Assembly (NCBI RefSeq): GCF_000147675.1
Contig: NZ_ADGQ01000056.1
Coordinates: forward strand, 1-64,000
Direction: 5' to 3'
DNA length: 64,000 bases
Source: Peptostreptococcus stomatis DSM 17678
Lineage (GTDB): Bacteria; Bacillota; Clostridia; Peptostreptococcales; Peptostreptococcaceae
Both the position numbers and the translations under genes were made by a program. Shown piece after piece: positions 1 to 12,182 of this stretch (positions are counted from its first letter, which is position 1; each line of letters begins with the position of its first letter). The notes under the pieces are model-generated. The model searched no databases. It had not been told where the DNA came from and saw only the letters and a program-made list of their open reading frames with translations.

Positions 1-10
1 ATTTAATTTT

Positions 11-2284
11 CTACTTACCGACTAAATCTAAGATTACACTCTTTGGTAGGTACTTTTCTCCACCTATAGCTGTAATACTAGTTAAGTAAGATTCTTCTAT
101 ATACTTCTTAACTACAGCATTAGTCTTCTTGTTTCTTGATGCCAGTAATGTTGGCCTGTTGTACTTACCAGATACTGGTGAGATAACTAGGGCATCTGCG
201 AATTCTTCACCTGATGCTATAAAGGCCTCTCTGCTATCCTTAAACTTAGACTTGGCTATGGCAACTGATGTTTCATACCTGTCCTTACCTGCCATTCTCT
301 CTAAAACGCCTGGAAGCTTGGCTTCTGTAGACTTAGATATTGTGTTAGTTCCACCTGCTATATAAGTCTTCTTGATGTCTAGGTCCTTGATAGCCCTTAC
401 AACCTGGTCTGGTACAAGGTTCTTCTTAACTAGTAATATTGGGTATCCATCCCTTGATGCGAATGTTCCTACTGATAGGGCATCCGGGAATACCTGGCCT
501 GAAGCTATTACTCCTGTATTCTTCTTGCCTGTTATACCAGTTACTCTTCTTGCTACCATTTCAGATGTACCGTACCTGTCTACACCGGCGATTCTTTCTA
601 CATCCTTATCCTTGTCGTAGGCCTTTAGGTCTCCTCTTACCTTTTCAGATATAGAGTCTGGACCACCAACTATGATTACTTCTTCAGCACCTAGTCTCTT
701 TATTTCAGCACCCACTCTAGGGTCTAGCTTGTTTGTTGGGTTAAGTAGGATTGGAGCATCCTTTAACTTAGCCAATACTGATGCTGTCATTGAGTCTGGG
801 AATAGGTCATGTCTAACTACTATTACTGTCTTAGCCTTATCGTAGTATTTTTGAGAAATCTTAATTCCTGTCTCAATTCTATCGTCTCCGTCTACCCTAC
901 CAGGATCCGGCTTTCCTGGATTATATGGGTTGGATGGATCCTTTTTAAAATATGCGTATACTGTCATATCGCTATTAACTACTGTATCTCCAGTAAACTT
1001 ATCTCCCTTACCATCTGGTTGAGTAAACCAACCTTTAAATGTATATCCTAGCCTTGTTGGATCTGATGGCATTGACTGGCTATCATCAATATCACCATTT
1101 ATTGATTTTCCAGGCTCAACCAATACCTCACTTTGACTGCTTCCATTTATAAAAGTGACAGTACAACTCTTTACAGCCACAGTTATAGACATAATCTTGT
1201 CTAAATCCGAAGCTTCATCCTTACCTGCCTTTTCTTGCATTGTCGAAAACGCATTTACATCTCTTATATATGGTTTATAATCTGTACTTTTAGCCATATG
1301 AATGGGAAGTTTTGCAAGTATTGGGTCGTGGTCACCATTACTTAAATATCCATAAATACTTCCCTTTATAGTATATTTCTTGTCAAGACTTTTAATGTTA
1401 TCAAACTTTATACCACCAACACTTAAGTCTATGTTTAAATTAGCCTTATTTTTAAAACCCTCCAAATTGACTCTTTCTACTCTATAAACCAACTCTATAG
1501 TTGCTTTTTTACCTTTTATATCAACTATTCTTATCTTATAATCCGGGTTCTTCACATCTACCAATTCTTTTATAGCTTCTGGATCATGTAGAAAGTCATA
1601 CCTACCATCCGATTTAGTGTAGGACAAACCATCTGGCAATTCTAAGGCTAAATAAATCTTAGTATAAAAAGTACCTTCACGATTTATTGTGTCCTCATCA
1701 TATGTAAATTCTTCCCAAGCTTTTAATGTACTAAGGTCTGACTTTATATCAATTGTCTTGTTTTTCAATTCATTCGCAGTTAGCTTGCAAACTTTATTGG
1801 TTTCACCCTTGGCAGACATATCACTTTCAGGATATTTCACTTTTTTATAAAGCTCACCTTTTCCAGATTGCTCAGCCACACTTCTAAATTTTTCAATTTC
1901 AGAACCGGTTACACCCAGAGAACCAAAAATATAACTATCGTATATATAATCAAACAGTTCTTCTTTTGCATTTATTCCTTCCGGTAATAAAAATCCTACA
2001 GGTTTTGCAGGTTCCGGAGTGTCTGGACCAAACTGAAAATTTTCAAGCTCATGTATAATCCCAGCTGCAATTAGATTATGTTCGCTATATGGTACTAATT
2101 TAAGCTTTAGCCAGTTATTTTTAATATCATAGCCTTCTTTTACACTATCGTTATATTCTTTAAAAAGATCTTTATTGTGAGACAGGATATCATCTTGCTC
2201 TTTTGCAAACGATACGAACCCCTGTCCCATAACTGCTAACATAGAAGCACATAATACCATGCTTGTTAATTTTTTAAATTTCAT
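11..2284 (-). CDS. Secreted surface protein, InlB-type repeat plus three CWB2 anchors
   Basis: A 757-residue exported protein. Residues 1-27 form a signal peptide (basic MKFKK start, hydrophobic core, end near SFAKEQ). Residues about 30-370 match nothing I recognise. Residues about 375-448 form a Listeria/Bacteroides InlB-type beta-grasp repeat (LGYTFKGWFT, then TVYAYF). After a Pro/Gly linker, three cell-wall-binding-type-2 repeats follow at about 463-555, 560-655 and 660-757, each opening with a (R)I/MAGxDRYxT-like motif (DRIETG, IAGVDRYGTS, MAGKDRYETS). In clostridia, triple CWB2 modules hold proteins non-covalently on an anionic wall polymer, so this is probably a wall-anchored adhesin or S-layer-type protein. 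The ATG follows a GGGGTGG ribosome binding site at about 2293-2299. The protein's actual target is unknown; the unique N-terminal third would set it. Confidence 0.85.
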   Translation of the reverse strand: MKFKKLTSMVLCASMLAVMGQGFVSFAKEQDDILSHNKDLFKEYNDSVKEGYDIKNNWLKLKLVPYSEHNLIAAGIIHELENFQFGPDTPEPAKPVGFLLPEGINAKEELFDYIYDSYIFGSLGVTGSEIEKFRSVAEQSGKGELYKKVKYPESDMSAKGETNKVCKLTANELKNKTIDIKSDLSTLKAWEEFTYDEDTINREGTFYTKIYLALELPDGLSYTKSDGRYDFLHDPEAIKELVDVKNPDYKIRIVDIKGKKATIELVYRVERVNLEGFKNKANLNIDLSVGGIKFDNIKSLDKKYTIKGSIYGYLSNGDHDPILAKLPIHMAKSTDYKPYIRDVNAFSTMQEKAGKDEASDLDKIMSITVAVKSCTVTFINGSSQSEVLVEPGKSINGDIDDSQSMPSDPTRLGYTFKGWFTQPDGKGDKFTGDTVVNSDMTVYAYFKKDPSNPYNPGKPDPGRVDGDDRIETGIKISQKYYDKAKTVIVVRHDLFPDSMTASVLAKLKDAPILLNPTNKLDPRVGAEIKRLGAEEVIIVGGPDSISEKVRGDLKAYDKDKDVERIAGVDRYGTSEMVARRVTGITGKKNTGVIASGQVFPDALSVGTFASRDGYPILLVKKNLVPDQVVRAIKDLDIKKTYIAGGTNTISKSTEAKLPGVLERMAGKDRYETSVAIAKSKFKDSREAFIASGEEFADALVISPVSGKYNRPTLLASRNKKTNAVVKKYIEESYLTSITAIGGEKYLPKSVILDLVGK

Positions 2285-2493
2285 AAAATACCACCCCTAT
2301 TAAACGTACACCTATTTTTATCTGTAAAAACAGTACAAAAACATTAGCCATTTGTGTCTATTTATATCTAGTACACCAAATCAAATAAAGCCAACGCTAT
2401 TAAAAAAAAACGATTTCTAATATTATTATAAACCCCTTTTACAGACCGGTCAACTCTTATATAATAATTTGTAAAAACAATTTTATTATTGTT

Positions 2494-2517
2494 ATAAATT
2501 ATTATATAATAATTTAT
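2494..2517. repeat. 24-base AT palindrome upstream of the surface-protein gene
   Basis: The arms ATAAATTATTAT and ATAATAATTTAT are perfect reverse complements meeting at the centre. A partial copy (TATATAATAATTT) sits about 45 bases to the left. It could be an operator or just low-complexity AT sequence; nothing else distinguishes these. Confidence 0.4.
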
Positions 2518-2860
2518 CTATTAGTCCCTCTTAAACAAATCTCATATTACAATAAAACCCATCTCTTTCCTTATCTTTTATTTAAAGCTTTCAAATTTGC
2601 TAGCAACTTTCATGCAATCACTAATATACTCTAATTATAAGTTTGATTTTTCTTTTTTCTACATATTTATTAAACAATAATCTTTTTATAGAAATAAAGC
2701 AGTTAATTGCTTATCCTTCTATATCTTGTAATACAGATACTATTAAAATTAGTCAATACCATAATAATAATAACACTTAGAAATACTTTCCATTATTCAA
2801 ATATTGCTATTATAATAGTTCTATATCAAATAACTTTGGTAACAATTATATAAATATATA

Positions 2861-2904
2861 AAAAAGAGCAACATCCATAACTATCAGTTTGCTATGAATG
2901 TTGC
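2861..2904 (-). terminator. Intrinsic terminator after clpX
   Basis: Arms 2868-2879 and 2893-2904 form a 12-pair stem with one wobble and a 13-base loop. Read on the minus strand, the hairpin is followed by TCTTTTTT. It lies 122 bases beyond the clpX stop and closes the clpP-clpX transcript. Confidence 0.75.
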
Positions 2905-3025
2905 CACATTTTAATAAATTTTATTAATTTGAATTTTCTCCAACCTTATTTGACATAGAGCCATTTTATCGGTCAAAAGATTGATACATTTGTATTTTTT
3001 TAATTATAAGCTATCCTATTCTGAC

Positions 3026-4291
3026 TTAGTCTATTGGGCTTGCCTCTAAGGCCTGTCTAGGATCCATGTAAATTATACTTGGCTTGACATCCTTGTCTTC
3101 TATACACTCCTTTGTTACTAGGACCTTTTCGACATTCTCTAAAGACGGTATCTCATACATAGTCTCCATCAAAGAATGTTCTATTATAGACCTCAGACCC
3201 CTGGCTCCTGTATTTCTGTCAATAGCCTTCTTGGCTATGGCTGAAAGGGCTTCTGGTTCAAACTCAAGCTTAGTATCATCATATTCAAATAGCTTTGTAT
3301 ACTGCTTTACTAGAGAATTCTTAGGCTCAGTCAAAATCTTTACTAGGGATTCTTCATCCAATAGGTCTAGGGTAGCCAGAACCGGTATTCTACCTACAAA
3401 TTCAGGTATCAAACCATACTTTAATAGGTCATCCGGTATTACCTGTGAATACAACTTACCTATATCCATATCTGTCTTGCTCTCTATCTTGGCGCCGAAA
3501 CCTAGAACCTTGTCCTTGCCACGCTTTTGAACTATCTTTTCTATACCATCAAAGGCACCACCTAGGATGAATAGGATATTAGTTGTATCTACCTTCAAAA
3601 ATTCCTGGTGTGGGTGCTTTCTTCCGCCTGATGGTGGAACATTGGCAACAGTTCCTTCTAGTATCTTTAGTAGGGCCTGCTGAACTCCTTCACCACTTAC
3701 ATCTCTTGTTATTGATGGGTTGTCAGACTTTCTTGATATCTTGTCAATTTCGTCTATATAGATGATACCCCTCTGGGCCTTTTCTATATCAAAATCGGCA
3801 GCCTGAACTAGTTTTAGGACTATATTTTCAACGTCTTCACCTACATAGCCTGCCTCTGTCAATGAAGTGGCATCTGCTATGGCAAATGGCACATTCAATA
3901 TCTTTGCTAGTGTCTGGGCAAGTAGGGTTTTACCTGAACCTGTTGGCCCCAACAAAAGAATATTACTCTTCTGAATTTCTATATCTTCTGAAGCAATTTT
4001 ATCACCATAGATCCTCTTGTAATGGTTGTATACAGCTACAGATAGAGCCTTCTTAGCCTTGTTCTGGCCTATTACATAGTCATTCAGGATAGCCATGATT
4101 TCTTTTGGCTTAGGAAGGTTACCCTCTACATATTCTTCACTATCATCTACTTCTTCCTTGATTATTTCGCTACAAACGCTCACACACTCATCGCAAATAT
4201 AGACACCAGGTCCGGCTATTATCCTTTTTACCTCGTCCTGACTCTTGCCACAAAAGGAGCACTTGTACTGCTTTTCTTCTTGCTTAGGCAC
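3026..4291 (-). CDS. clpX: ATP-dependent Clp protease ATP-binding subunit ClpX
   Basis: The hexameric AAA+ unfoldase that feeds tagged or aggregated proteins to ClpP. Residues 10-37 hold the C4 zinc-binding domain (CSFCGK, then CDECVSVC). Walker A GPTGSGKT lies at about 115-122, the pore motif GYVGED shortly after, Walker B IIYIDEID next, and the arginine-finger region and sensor 2 ([10 protein letters not shown]) in the C-terminal part. The 421-residue length is normal. The start is GTG, preceded by AGGTG five bases upstream. The gene lies 26 bases downstream of clpP, so the two are co-transcribed, with tig upstream, as in many Firmicutes. Confidence 0.97.
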   Translation of the reverse strand: MPKQEEKQYKCSFCGKSQDEVKRIIAGPGVYICDECVSVCSEIIKEEVDDSEEYVEGNLPKPKEIMAILNDYVIGQNKAKKALSVAVYNHYKRIYGDKIASEDIEIQKSNILLLGPTGSGKTLLAQTLAKILNVPFAIADATSLTEAGYVGEDVENIVLKLVQAADFDIEKAQRGIIYIDEIDKISRKSDNPSITRDVSGEGVQQALLKILEGTVANVPPSGGRKHPHQEFLKVDTTNILFILGGAFDGIEKIVQKRGKDKVLGFGAKIESKTDMDIGKLYSQVIPDDLLKYGLIPEFVGRIPVLATLDLLDEESLVKILTEPKNSLVKQYTKLFEYDDTKLEFEPEALSAIAKKAIDRNTGARGLRSIIEHSLMETMYEIPSLENVEKVLVTKECIEDKDVKPSIIYMDPRQALEASPID

Positions 4292-4317
4292 TCAATCACC
4301 TCTTTCTATCAATATGC

Positions 4318-4902
4318 TTACTCTCTGTTTTCAATCACATGGTCTATTATACCAAAGGCCTGGCCCTGGTCTGCAGTCATGAAGTTATCACGCTCAGTGT
4401 TTTCCTTTACTACATCATATGGTTGACCTGTTCTCTGTGAAAGTATAGTATTTAACTTTTCCTTAGTATTTAATAGGAACTTTGTATGAATCTCTACATC
4501 AGTCGCCTGACCTCTTGATCCTCCTAGAGGCTGGTGAATCATTATAGTACTGTTTGGTAGGGCATACCTCTTACCCTTGGCCCCAGCAGCCAATAGGAAG
4601 GCACCCATAGATGCAGCCATACCTACACATATAGTACTAACATCCGGCTTTATATACTGCATTGTATCATAAATGGCCAAACCTGCTGTCACACTTCCTC
4701 CTGGTGAATTGATGTATAGATGTATGTCCTTGTCTGGGTCGTCAGCCTCTAAAAATAGGAGCTGGGCAACAACTAGACTGGCTGTAGCATCATTTACTTC
4801 ATCACCTAGGAATATTATTCTATCCTTTAGAAGCCTTGAGTAGATATCATATGATCTCTCTCCTCTTCCATCTTGCTCTACTACATAAGGTACTAATGCC
4901 AT
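4318..4902 (-). CDS. clpP: ATP-dependent Clp protease proteolytic subunit ClpP
   Basis: The serine peptidase forming the tetradecameric chamber that partners ClpX. The catalytic triad is visible: Ser in GMAASMGAF (about residue 98), His in MIHQPLGG (about 123) and Asp in ERDNFMTAD (about 172). The 194-residue length is typical. A GGAGG-like site precedes the ATG. It sits between tig and clpX on the same strand. A strong hairpin separates it from tig, so clpP-clpX probably also has its own promoter in the 164-base gap. Confidence 0.97.
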   Translation of the reverse strand: MALVPYVVEQDGRGERSYDIYSRLLKDRIIFLGDEVNDATASLVVAQLLFLEADDPDKDIHLYINSPGGSVTAGLAIYDTMQYIKPDVSTICVGMAASMGAFLLAAGAKGKRYALPNSTIMIHQPLGGSRGQATDVEIHTKFLLNTKEKLNTILSQRTGQPYDVVKENTERDNFMTADQGQAFGIIDHVIENRE

Positions 4903-4977
4903 AATTTTCCCTCCTTAATCCGACTTTACTTGGTCTTAGTATAGTTTACAAATTTCACTTGATAAAGTTATTCTTTA

Positions 4978-5011
4978 AGACAAAGACCACATAGTCATGT
5001 GGTCTTTGTCT
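4978..5011 (-). terminator. Strong hairpin between tig and clpP
   Basis: A perfect 15-pair stem (4978-4992 with 4997-5011) and a four-base loop AGTC. On the minus strand it lies 56 bases after the tig stop and is followed by TCTTAAAGAAT, a modest U tract. It probably terminates or attenuates tig transcription before clpP. Confidence 0.65.
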
Positions 5012-5066
5012 ATATGTTTTATATTACAATATATACCTAAATTTAACCTATATAATCTAGATTTTA

Positions 5067-6350
5067 TTACTTAAGTACAGCAGCTTCTAGTAGCATGTCT
5101 ACTGTCTTAGTGTTCTTTAATCTAGCAATGATGCCTTCTCTTTCATCAGGACCAACCACTTCCTTGATCTTTTCAAGTTCTAGGCCGTACATATTAGCCA
5201 TGTTTTCTAGGTCTGCATCAATGTCAGCTTCTGTTACTTCTACATTTTCTAATTCAGCTATCTTTTCGATTACTAGAGAGTTCTTAACTAGAGCCTTAGC
5301 TTCGTCCCTTCTAGCTTCTCTGATTTCTTCTAGAGTTTGGCCTGATAGTTCAGCAAACTTTTCAAGAGACCATCCCTGGTAGCTAAGCTGCATGTTTATT
5401 TCGTTCATCTGGTTGTCTAACTGGTTTTCTACCATTGAGTTTGGTATATCTACTTCAACAGTTTCAGCTATCTTTTCAACAACCTTATTTCTCATTTCAT
5501 TCTTGGCTTCTTCATCAGCCTTCTTCTGAAGGTTAGCCTTGATGTCGTTCTTTAATTCTTCTAATGACTCAAATTCAGTTGTATCCTTAGCGAAGTCATC
5601 ATCTAGGTCTGGTAATTCCTTTACCTTGATTTCCTTAATCTTTACTTCGAATACTACCGGCTTACCTGCTAATTCTTCAGCTGGGTAGTCCTCTGGGAAA
5701 GTAACATCAACATTTATTTCTTCTCCAGCCTTTTTACCTACTAGCTGGTCTTCAAAGCCTGGTATAAATGTACCAGAACCCACTTCTAGTGAATATCCTT
5801 CAGATGTACCACCTTCAAAAGTTTCTCCATCTAATAGTCCCTTGAAGTCTATAACTGCAATATTTCCATTTTCTATAGGGCCTTCTGTGTCTACCATCCT
5901 AGACTGTCTTTCAACTAGGGCCTTTAGTTCATCGTCAATCTGGTCTTCAGTTACTTCAGCATCAACCTTTTCTATTTCTACACCCTTGTAGTTTTCTACT
6001 GTTAATTCAGGTCTAACATCTACATCTACTACAAGTACTAGTGAACCGTCCTCTTTAACTTCCTTTATATCTATACTTGGCTGGCTAACAACATATAGAC
6101 CTAGCTCGTCTACTGCTGTTGGATATACTTCTGGTAGTAGTATATCTAGGGCATCATTGAAGAATACACCCTTACCATAGTTTAATTCTATTATCTTTCT
6201 TGGAGCCTTACCCTTTCTAAATCCAGCTATATTGTATCTAGATTTAGTCTTCTTGTAAGCCTTGTCTATTGCTCCCTCGAATTCTGCAGCATCTATAGCG
6301 ATCTCAAAATTTACGGAATATCCTTCTTTTTTTATTAACTCTGGTTTCAT
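5067..6350 (-). CDS. tig: Trigger factor
   Basis: The ribosome-bound chaperone with peptidyl-prolyl isomerase activity that meets nascent chains at the exit tunnel. The N-terminal ribosome-docking signature GFRKGKAPRKIIE is at about 43-55. The FKBP-like PPIase domain (VIDFKGLLDGETFEGG, then FIPGFEDQL) spans about 160-240. The rest is the helical C-terminal chaperone domain. At 427 residues it is full length. The ATG is preceded by AGGATT. The tig-clpP-clpX order is conserved in Firmicutes and groups nascent-chain folding with degradation. Confidence 0.97.
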   Translation of the reverse strand: MKPELIKKEGYSVNFEIAIDAAEFEGAIDKAYKKTKSRYNIAGFRKGKAPRKIIELNYGKGVFFNDALDILLPEVYPTAVDELGLYVVSQPSIDIKEVKEDGSLVLVVDVDVRPELTVENYKGVEIEKVDAEVTEDQIDDELKALVERQSRMVDTEGPIENGNIAVIDFKGLLDGETFEGGTSEGYSLEVGSGTFIPGFEDQLVGKKAGEEINVDVTFPEDYPAEELAGKPVVFEVKIKEIKVKELPDLDDDFAKDTTEFESLEELKNDIKANLQKKADEEAKNEMRNKVVEKIAETVEVDIPNSMVENQLDNQMNEINMQLSYQGWSLEKFAELSGQTLEEIREARRDEAKALVKNSLVIEKIAELENVEVTEADIDADLENMANMYGLELEKIKEVVGPDEREGIIARLKNTKTVDMLLEAAVLK

Positions 6351-6474
6351 AAATAATCCTCCTACACGTCACCTAAATATACTATTATTGTTTTTTAATT
6401 ATTCAAGTTATAATTTTAAACACAATTCAACCACATAATTATACTATAAAAAAGGTTAAAATACAATGCTTTCC

Positions 6475-6948
6475 TTAATTATCATAATATGAATAGGTAT
6501 ATTTTCCATTTTCCAGGTCCATAACTACATAAGACCCCTTGATTCCATCTCTAGGCAGGGACAAACTTCCTGGATTTATCATTTCAACCCCACCTATTAT
6601 TTTATTTTCCTTGATATGGGTATGGCCGAAGATAACTATATCAGCCCCCTTTTCATGGGCATCCTGGGCTAGTACTTCCAGTCCGTACTTTACCCTGTGC
6701 ATGTGGCCATGGACAAGCATAAAGGTTAGACCTTCCAATTCAAAGACCAATTCACCATCTGCTATTTCAAAGTCACAATTTCCCCTAACAGCCATTATCG
6801 GCTTGGAAGTCTTGTCCTTTAAGTAAATGGAGTCCCTAAAATTATCCCCTGCATGTATCATCAAGTCTATTTCTTGACTTATGAAGGGTACCAATTTGTC
6901 CATACTTCGCCTGTTCCCATGTGTATCAGACAAGATCAATAACTTCAT
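6475..6948 (-). CDS. YfcE/MJ0936-family metallophosphoesterase
   Basis: A 157-residue calcineurin-like phosphodiesterase of the YfcE family. Metal-binding motifs appear in order: SDTHGN (residues 7-12), HAGDN, RGNCD, VHGHMH and FGHTH, all intact. Family members hydrolyse phosphodiester model substrates in vitro with Mn2+; the physiological substrate is usually unknown. It lies 39 bases downstream of the RNase PH/XTP pyrophosphatase fusion. That rph-rdgB-yfcE order is common in Firmicutes and argues for one transcript. GGAG precedes the ATG. Confidence 0.88.
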   Translation of the reverse strand: MKLLILSDTHGNRRSMDKLVPFISQEIDLMIHAGDNFRDSIYLKDKTSKPIMAVRGNCDFEIADGELVFELEGLTFMLVHGHMHRVKYGLEVLAQDAHEKGADIVIFGHTHIKENKIIGGVEMINPGSLSLPRDGIKGSYVVMDLENGKYTYSYYDN

Positions 6949-6987
6949 TTTAAACTCCCTTCTCTAGCAATAGGCCTTTTAAAAAGC

Positions 6988-8448
6988 CTATATAATCCTC
7001 GAATCTATAATTTCCTTTAGCCTAAGTTTCATTTGTTCAAGGGCCCTTGACCTATGGCTAAAGGAATTCTTGACTTCAGGCGATAACTGACCAAAGGTTT
7101 CTTCATAGCCTTCAGGTATAAACATACAGTCATAACCAAAGCCATTTTGTCCCCTCTCTTCAAGGGCTATCCTACCTTCTACCTTACCCCTGGCCAACAT
7201 TTCCTTGCCATCTGGGAATACTGTAGCTATTACACAGACAAACCTGGCTGTCCTTTTTTCCATTGGCACATCCTTTAGTTCTTCAAACATCTTTATCCTG
7301 TTTTCTTCATCTGTGGCATTTTCACCCGCATACCTGGCCGAATATATGCCAGGCCTCTTACCCAGGGCATCTACCTCTATGCCTGAATCATCACCTATGG
7401 CAATCTTGCCTGTCAACTTAGAGATAGTCCTTGCCTTTATTAGGGCATTGTGCTCGAAGGTCTTGCCATTCTCTATTATCTCTACACCATCTAGGTCTAC
7501 ATCCTTTAAAGACTTTATATCAAAGTCCATGTCTGCCAACATCTTCTGGATTTCTTCAAGCTTGTGCATATTGCCCGTTGCTATAATGGCCTCTCTTTCG
7601 TATTCGGTTCCAATAATTGCATCGGCGACCTCACCAAGGACCCTTCTCTGGATCCTCATCAGGTCCCTATTTCCTTTTTCTGCATATTCAAGTATCTTGT
7701 CCATTTCATCCCTAGTAAAGGGTCTTTCCTCGCCAGTACACTGGATTTCTATAAATTGACCCTTGTTGTTCATGATAATATTTGTATCAACCTCGGCATT
7801 TGAATCTTCCTGGTAGCATATATCCAGGCATACCTGGGAATCTACTACACCAACACTAACTGCTGCCAACATACTTGTTAAAGGCATTTTCTTGATGTCA
7901 CCTGCCTGGTAAAGCTTGTATAGGGCATCTGCCAAGGCCACAAAGGCCCCGGTAATAGAGGCAGTCCTTGTACCACCATCGGCCTGGATAACATCACAGT
8001 CTATCCATATAGTCCTCTCACCAAGGTCTTCCAGGTTTACTACAGACCTGATGGACCTACCTATCAACCTCTGAATTTCCTGGCTCCTGCCATCGACCCT
8101 TCCCTTGCTAGAGTCCCTCCTCTTCCTTGTCTCAGTAGCAGAAGGTAGCATTGAATATTCTGCACTTATCCAACCCTTACCTGTACCCTTCATAAATCCC
8201 GGTACCCCATCTTCTACAGATGCTGTACAAATAACCTTGGTATTACCTACTTCTATTAGGACAGAACCCGCTGAATGCATAGTATAATTCCTGGTTATAT
8301 TGACCGGTCTTAGCTGGTCATATTGCCTGCCATCTGGCCTTGGCCCTCTTCTTTCACCACCTAAGATAGGCCCTTCATTAGCTATTTCATTTTCTAGCCT
8401 TCCAGTAGACTTGACCACTTTGGTCTCTTTAATACTTGAATTTGTCAC
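6988..8448 (-). CDS. rph-rdgB: Bifunctional RNase PH / XTP-dITP pyrophosphatase fusion
   Basis: Two enzymes in one chain of about 486 residues. The N-terminal half, beginning at RPDGRQ, is RNase PH, which trims tRNA 3' ends phosphorolytically. It carries [12 protein letters not shown] and its phosphate-site region. The C-terminal half, from about residue 285 ([11 protein letters not shown]), is a Ham1/RdgB nucleotide pyrophosphatase that removes dITP and XTP, with [32 protein letters not shown] and the final FSHRSRAL. I prefer the GTG at 8448 because GAGGGG lies five bases upstream; an ATG at 8466 has no good site. The two enzymes are separate adjacent genes in most relatives, so the fusion follows that gene order. 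Confidence 0.92.
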   Translation of the reverse strand: MTNSSIKETKVVKSTGRLENEIANEGPILGGERRGPRPDGRQYDQLRPVNITRNYTMHSAGSVLIEVGNTKVICTASVEDGVPGFMKGTGKGWISAEYSMLPSATETRKRRDSSKGRVDGRSQEIQRLIGRSIRSVVNLEDLGERTIWIDCDVIQADGGTRTASITGAFVALADALYKLYQAGDIKKMPLTSMLAAVSVGVVDSQVCLDICYQEDSNAEVDTNIIMNNKGQFIEIQCTGEERPFTRDEMDKILEYAEKGNRDLMRIQRRVLGEVADAIIGTEYEREAIIATGNMHKLEEIQKMLADMDFDIKSLKDVDLDGVEIIENGKTFEHNALIKARTISKLTGKIAIGDDSGIEVDALGKRPGIYSARYAGENATDEENRIKMFEELKDVPMEKRTARFVCVIATVFPDGKEMLARGKVEGRIALEERGQNGFGYDCMFIPEGYEETFGQLSPEVKNSFSHRSRALEQMKLRLKEIIDSRII

Positions 8449-8562
8449 TAAATCCCCTCTTTTCATCTATATTCCATCTTGATTATATAATCAAGCAATT
8501 TATTCCTACTCATATAAAGATACAAGCATAAGTTCAAATAGATTTTTATCTTGCAGCAAGAC

Positions 8563-10689
<2,127 letters not shown>

Positions 10690-10795
10690 TTAATCATTTA
10701 TAATATATAGCATTTAAACTTTAGCTGGTCTATCGCCTTTATATTATATCTACTATGCAAGTTTTTAAAAATACCTATATGCAGGCAACCTAGCC

Positions 10796-11260
10796 TTAGT
10801 CTAGAAAGCCACCAGCAATTATATCATCTGCATTTGTAGCAGCCTTCATCCTCTTGCCATTTACTATATCTACTATTATACCCTCTTCATCTATAAGGAA
10901 GCTTGTCCTTTCTATGCCCAAGAATGTCTTTCCATACATCTTCTTTTCCTTCCAAGCCCCATAGGCCTGGATTACCCTAACATCTGGGTCTGATAAGAGT
11001 ATAAATGGTAGCTCGTGCTTAGTAGCAAAATTTGTATGAGTTTTAGCACTGTCCTTGCTGATACCTATAACCTCAGCCCCCTTGGCTACTATCTGGGGGT
11101 AATTGTCCCTGAAGTTGCAGGCCTGTTTAGTACAGCCTGGTGTATTGTCCTTTGGGTAAAAATACAAGATTACCTTCTTGCCCCTAAACTGACTTAAAGT
11201 TACTTCATTATTATCCTTGTCCATTAATTTAAAATCTGGTGCCTTATCTCCTATGTTCAT
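10796..11260 (-). CDS. bcp: Thiol peroxidase, BCP/PrxQ family peroxiredoxin
   Basis: A 154-residue peroxiredoxin that reduces hydrogen and alkyl peroxides through a peroxidatic cysteine in YPKDNTPGCTKQACNF (first Cys near residue 43). A second Cys five residues later can act as the resolving residue, the PrxQ alpha arrangement. The catalytic Thr of the T-x-x-C signature is present. AAGGAG precedes the ATG. It is 124 bases upstream of ligA on the same strand and may be its own transcript. Oxygen defence suits an anaerobe. Confidence 0.93.
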   Translation of the reverse strand: MNIGDKAPDFKLMDKDNNEVTLSQFRGKKVILYFYPKDNTPGCTKQACNFRDNYPQIVAKGAEVIGISKDSAKTHTNFATKHELPFILLSDPDVRVIQAYGAWKEKKMYGKTFLGIERTSFLIDEEGIIVDIVNGKRMKAATNADDIIAGGFLD

Positions 11261-11380
11261 AATCTTCTCCTTATTTTCTCCAAATTTTTATTGTTTTTAA
11301 TATATATTCAATACATAAATTATAAACCATTCTTCCTTAAATATCCACGATATTGGGCCTAAAGTTAAAATATATTAAAA

Positions 11381-11430
11381 ATACCGACCTAGCAAGACTC
11401 AGACTTTTAATCTAACCCTTGCCAGTCGGC
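11381..11430 (-). terminator. Terminator after the opuC operon
   Basis: An interrupted stem: CCGAC (11384-11388) pairs with GTCGG (11425-11429), and CAAG pairs with CTTG inside. On the minus strand it is followed by ATTTTTAATATATTTTAA. It shares ATACCGAC, TCTAACCC and AGTCGGCA with a hairpin at 15130-15174 on the other side of the same operon. Confidence 0.7.
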
Positions 11431-11517
11431 ACATTTTCTATCCTTGCTTAAAGTATCATAAGACAGTTTGCCTGCACTTTTATATGGAAATTTATAGGTT
11501 TACCCTCTTAAATATTC

Positions 11518-12153
11518 CTATGATACTCTTTTTGTTAATTTCGATTCCAAACCTCCTAGAGCCAAGTCAAACACGACGGCCATAATTGCTGTTGGTATCG
11601 TTCCAGCCCAAATAATGGCAGAACCATTAGTAACAACTATTCCCCTTGAAATTATATCTCCTAGTCCACCAGCACCTATAAAGGTACCTATTGTAGTAAC
11701 ACCCACTGCTATAACCAAGGCATTTCTAATACCTCCAATAATCACCGATAAAGAAAGTGGTAGCTTGACCTTAAAGAGAATCTGTCCCCTTGTCATACCC
11801 ATACCCTTTGCTACATCAATCAGGTCATAACTCACATTGTTTAGACCTGTACAGGTGTTTTTCAAAATCGGCAATATTGAGTATAAAAATACTGTCGCTA
11901 CAACCGTATTAGTCCCAAGCCCCATCGCTACCATTAATATTGATAGCAAGGCCAAAGATGGTATCGTCTGAATGACATTGGCTATACCTATAACAAATCC
12001 AGAAAGTTTTCTATACCTACTGATATACATACCGACTGGAATAGCTAGCAAGCATGCAAATAGGACTCCGTATACGGAAATTAAAAAGTGCCTTATAAAC
12101 TGTTCAAATACAACATGTCCATTTATCTGATAATACTCAAACAATTCTTTCAA
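11518..12153 (-). CDS. opuCD: Osmolyte ABC transporter permease, OpuCD-like
   Basis: A 211-residue inner-membrane permease of the glycine betaine/carnitine/choline importer family with about five to six hydrophobic helices. The EAA loop that contacts the ATPase is visible as DVAKGMGMTRGQILFKVKLP. The start is TTG, preceded by GGGAG at normal spacing. It is the last gene of the operon, 29 bases after the permease/binding-protein fusion. It supplies the second permease half of the heterodimeric channel. Confidence 0.9.
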   Translation of the reverse strand: MKELFEYYQINGHVVFEQFIRHFLISVYGVLFACLLAIPVGMYISRYRKLSGFVIGIANVIQTIPSLALLSILMVAMGLGTNTVVATVFLYSILPILKNTCTGLNNVSYDLIDVAKGMGMTRGQILFKVKLPLSLSVIIGGIRNALVIAVGVTTIGTFIGAGGLGDIISRGIVVTNGSAIIWAGTIPTAIMAVVFDLALGGLESKLTKRVS

Positions 12154-12182
12154 AGAATATCACTCCCTTCTCCATAGGTACC

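Larger units (their letters stand above)
2285..3025. other. AT-rich intergenic region between surface protein and clpX
   Basis: About 740 bases with no credible gene. It presumably holds the promoter of the surface-protein gene on the minus strand. It contains a 24-base AT-only perfect palindrome at 2494-2517 with a second copy of its TATATAATAATTT half near 2457-2469. The clpX terminator hairpin lies at 2861-2904. No clear sigma-A promoter with both boxes was identified. Confidence 0.6.

Noticed and set aside
7205-7759. A 184-codon plus-strand frame
   Set aside because: Antisense to the RNase PH/XTP pyrophosphatase fusion; no ribosome site.
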